This document shows, one piece after another, positions 63,772 to 64,000 of a DNA stretch of 64,000 nucleotides. The stretch comes from Muribaculum sp. (GTDB lineage: Bacteria; Bacillota; Clostridia; Lachnospirales; Lachnospiraceae): assembly GCA_023663735.1 (NCBI GenBank), contig JAMPGV010000004.1:20189-84188 (forward strand), in the 5' to 3' direction. The notes under the pieces were generated by a model. The model did not search any database. It was not told where the DNA came from and saw nothing but the letters and a program-made list of their open reading frames with translations. Position 1 is the first letter of the stretch; every line of letters begins with the position of its first letter. The translations under genes were made by a program, and so were the position numbers.

Positions 63772-64000
63772 TTATTCCCAAATAATTTGATCGGGGGAAA
63801 CCGTTCCCTGCTCCGTAAGCCAATTGCGTACAAACTCTTTCAGAGAGCCTACCTCGTTGACTGCGCCGTAAGCTGTCTTCACTTCCTCGGTGTAGCCGTT
63901 GTTTACAAATGCGACCTTGTAGGTTGCTTGATCCTCAAGCGCTGCATCGCCCTTTGTCACAAGAACATAGGGCAGATTATCGCCGTCGCCGAACCTGTCG
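63772..64000 (-). CDS. C-terminal end of a larger protein, truncated by the window
   Basis: The reading frame is open from the window edge (64000) to a stop at 63772, about 75 codons; the GTG at 63960 is internal. The visible part (FGDGDNLPYVLVTKGD, YKVAFVNNGYTEEV, SLKEFVRNWLTEQGTVSPD) resembles the end of a 5'-nucleotidase C-terminal domain of secreted phosphoesterases, but this is a weak guess and the family is not established here. Confidence 0.6.
   Translation of the reverse strand, partial: DRFGDGDNLPYVLVTKGDAALEDQATYKVAFVNNGYTEEVKTAYGAVNEVGSLKEFVRNWLTEQGTVSPDQIIWE

Overview
The window looks like a chromosomal core segment of an anaerobic member of the Clostridia, most likely Lachnospiraceae (Bacillota) with a fairly GC-rich genome. 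The evidence is the gene content: an intact rimP-nusA-rnpM(ylxR)-ylxQ-infB-rbfA-nrnA-truB-ribF operon, a DUF4364 protein, a PPi-type phosphofructokinase, a PheB-type ACT protein beside hom and lysC, a ComFB protein, a Csp-like subtilase, and large secreted proteins with InlB-type repeats. Strong Shine-Dalgarno sites (GGAGG) and consensus SigA promoters (TTGACA-17-TATAAT) also fit. No prophage, intact insertion sequence or CRISPR array is visible. Nearly all genes are on the minus strand.

Layout. 1-6.2 kb: a 1,359-residue InlB-repeat surface protein with a structured 5' leader, tRNA-Gly, and a GH3 glycosidase. 6.2-6.9 kb: no credible gene, but a consensus promoter, nested inverted repeats and a terminator that together suggest a structured RNA of about 500 nt. 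7-11 kb: a membrane protein and the ACT/hom/lysC operon for aspartate-family amino acids. 11-17 kb: a lipoprotein serpin, glyA, malic enzyme, a radical SAM protein and DUF4364. 17-21.4 kb: rarA, comFB, a TrpB-like enzyme and a polysaccharide deacetylase. 21.4-28.5 kb: chemoreceptor, 1,102-residue surface protein, VanZ and a sugar kinase, closely spaced and possibly one operon. 28.5-33.7 kb: an ABC ATPase, an FtsX permease and a Leu-x-x-Gly heptad lipoprotein. 33.9-41.5 kb: pnp, rpsO, an NlpC/P60 hydrolase, tcdA, a Na/Pi cotransporter and ribF. 41.5-49.7 kb: the translation/RNA operon. 49.7-53.7 kb: a subtilase, M18 aminopeptidase and DJ-1 protein. 54-60 kb: CYTH protein, flotillin, MalQ and PPi-PFK. 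60-64 kb: a CaCA antiporter behind a yybP-ykoY-like leader, a phospholipase D protein, TrmO, tRNA-Thr and a partial gene.

The most unusual signal is a family of interspersed elements of about 200 bp near 14.0, 30.4, 53.8 and 54.7 kb, with a half copy at 54.0 kb and 36-bp remnants at 13.95 and 20.5 kb. Each full copy has ends related to GCGTTTGCGAAACG, folds into one long hairpin, and carries a central stem whose bases change in a compensated way around a conserved GTATTTT loop. Several copies are flanked by 12-17 bp direct repeats, suggesting mobile MITE-like units with unusually long target duplications. A related hairpin, next to five exact-length 52-bp tandem repeats, interrupts the infB-rbfA junction.

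Functionally the window combines housekeeping functions (translation, RNA decay, amino-acid and glycogen/maltodextrin metabolism) with surface and environment-sensing functions. All assignments come from reading the sequence; no database search was run.
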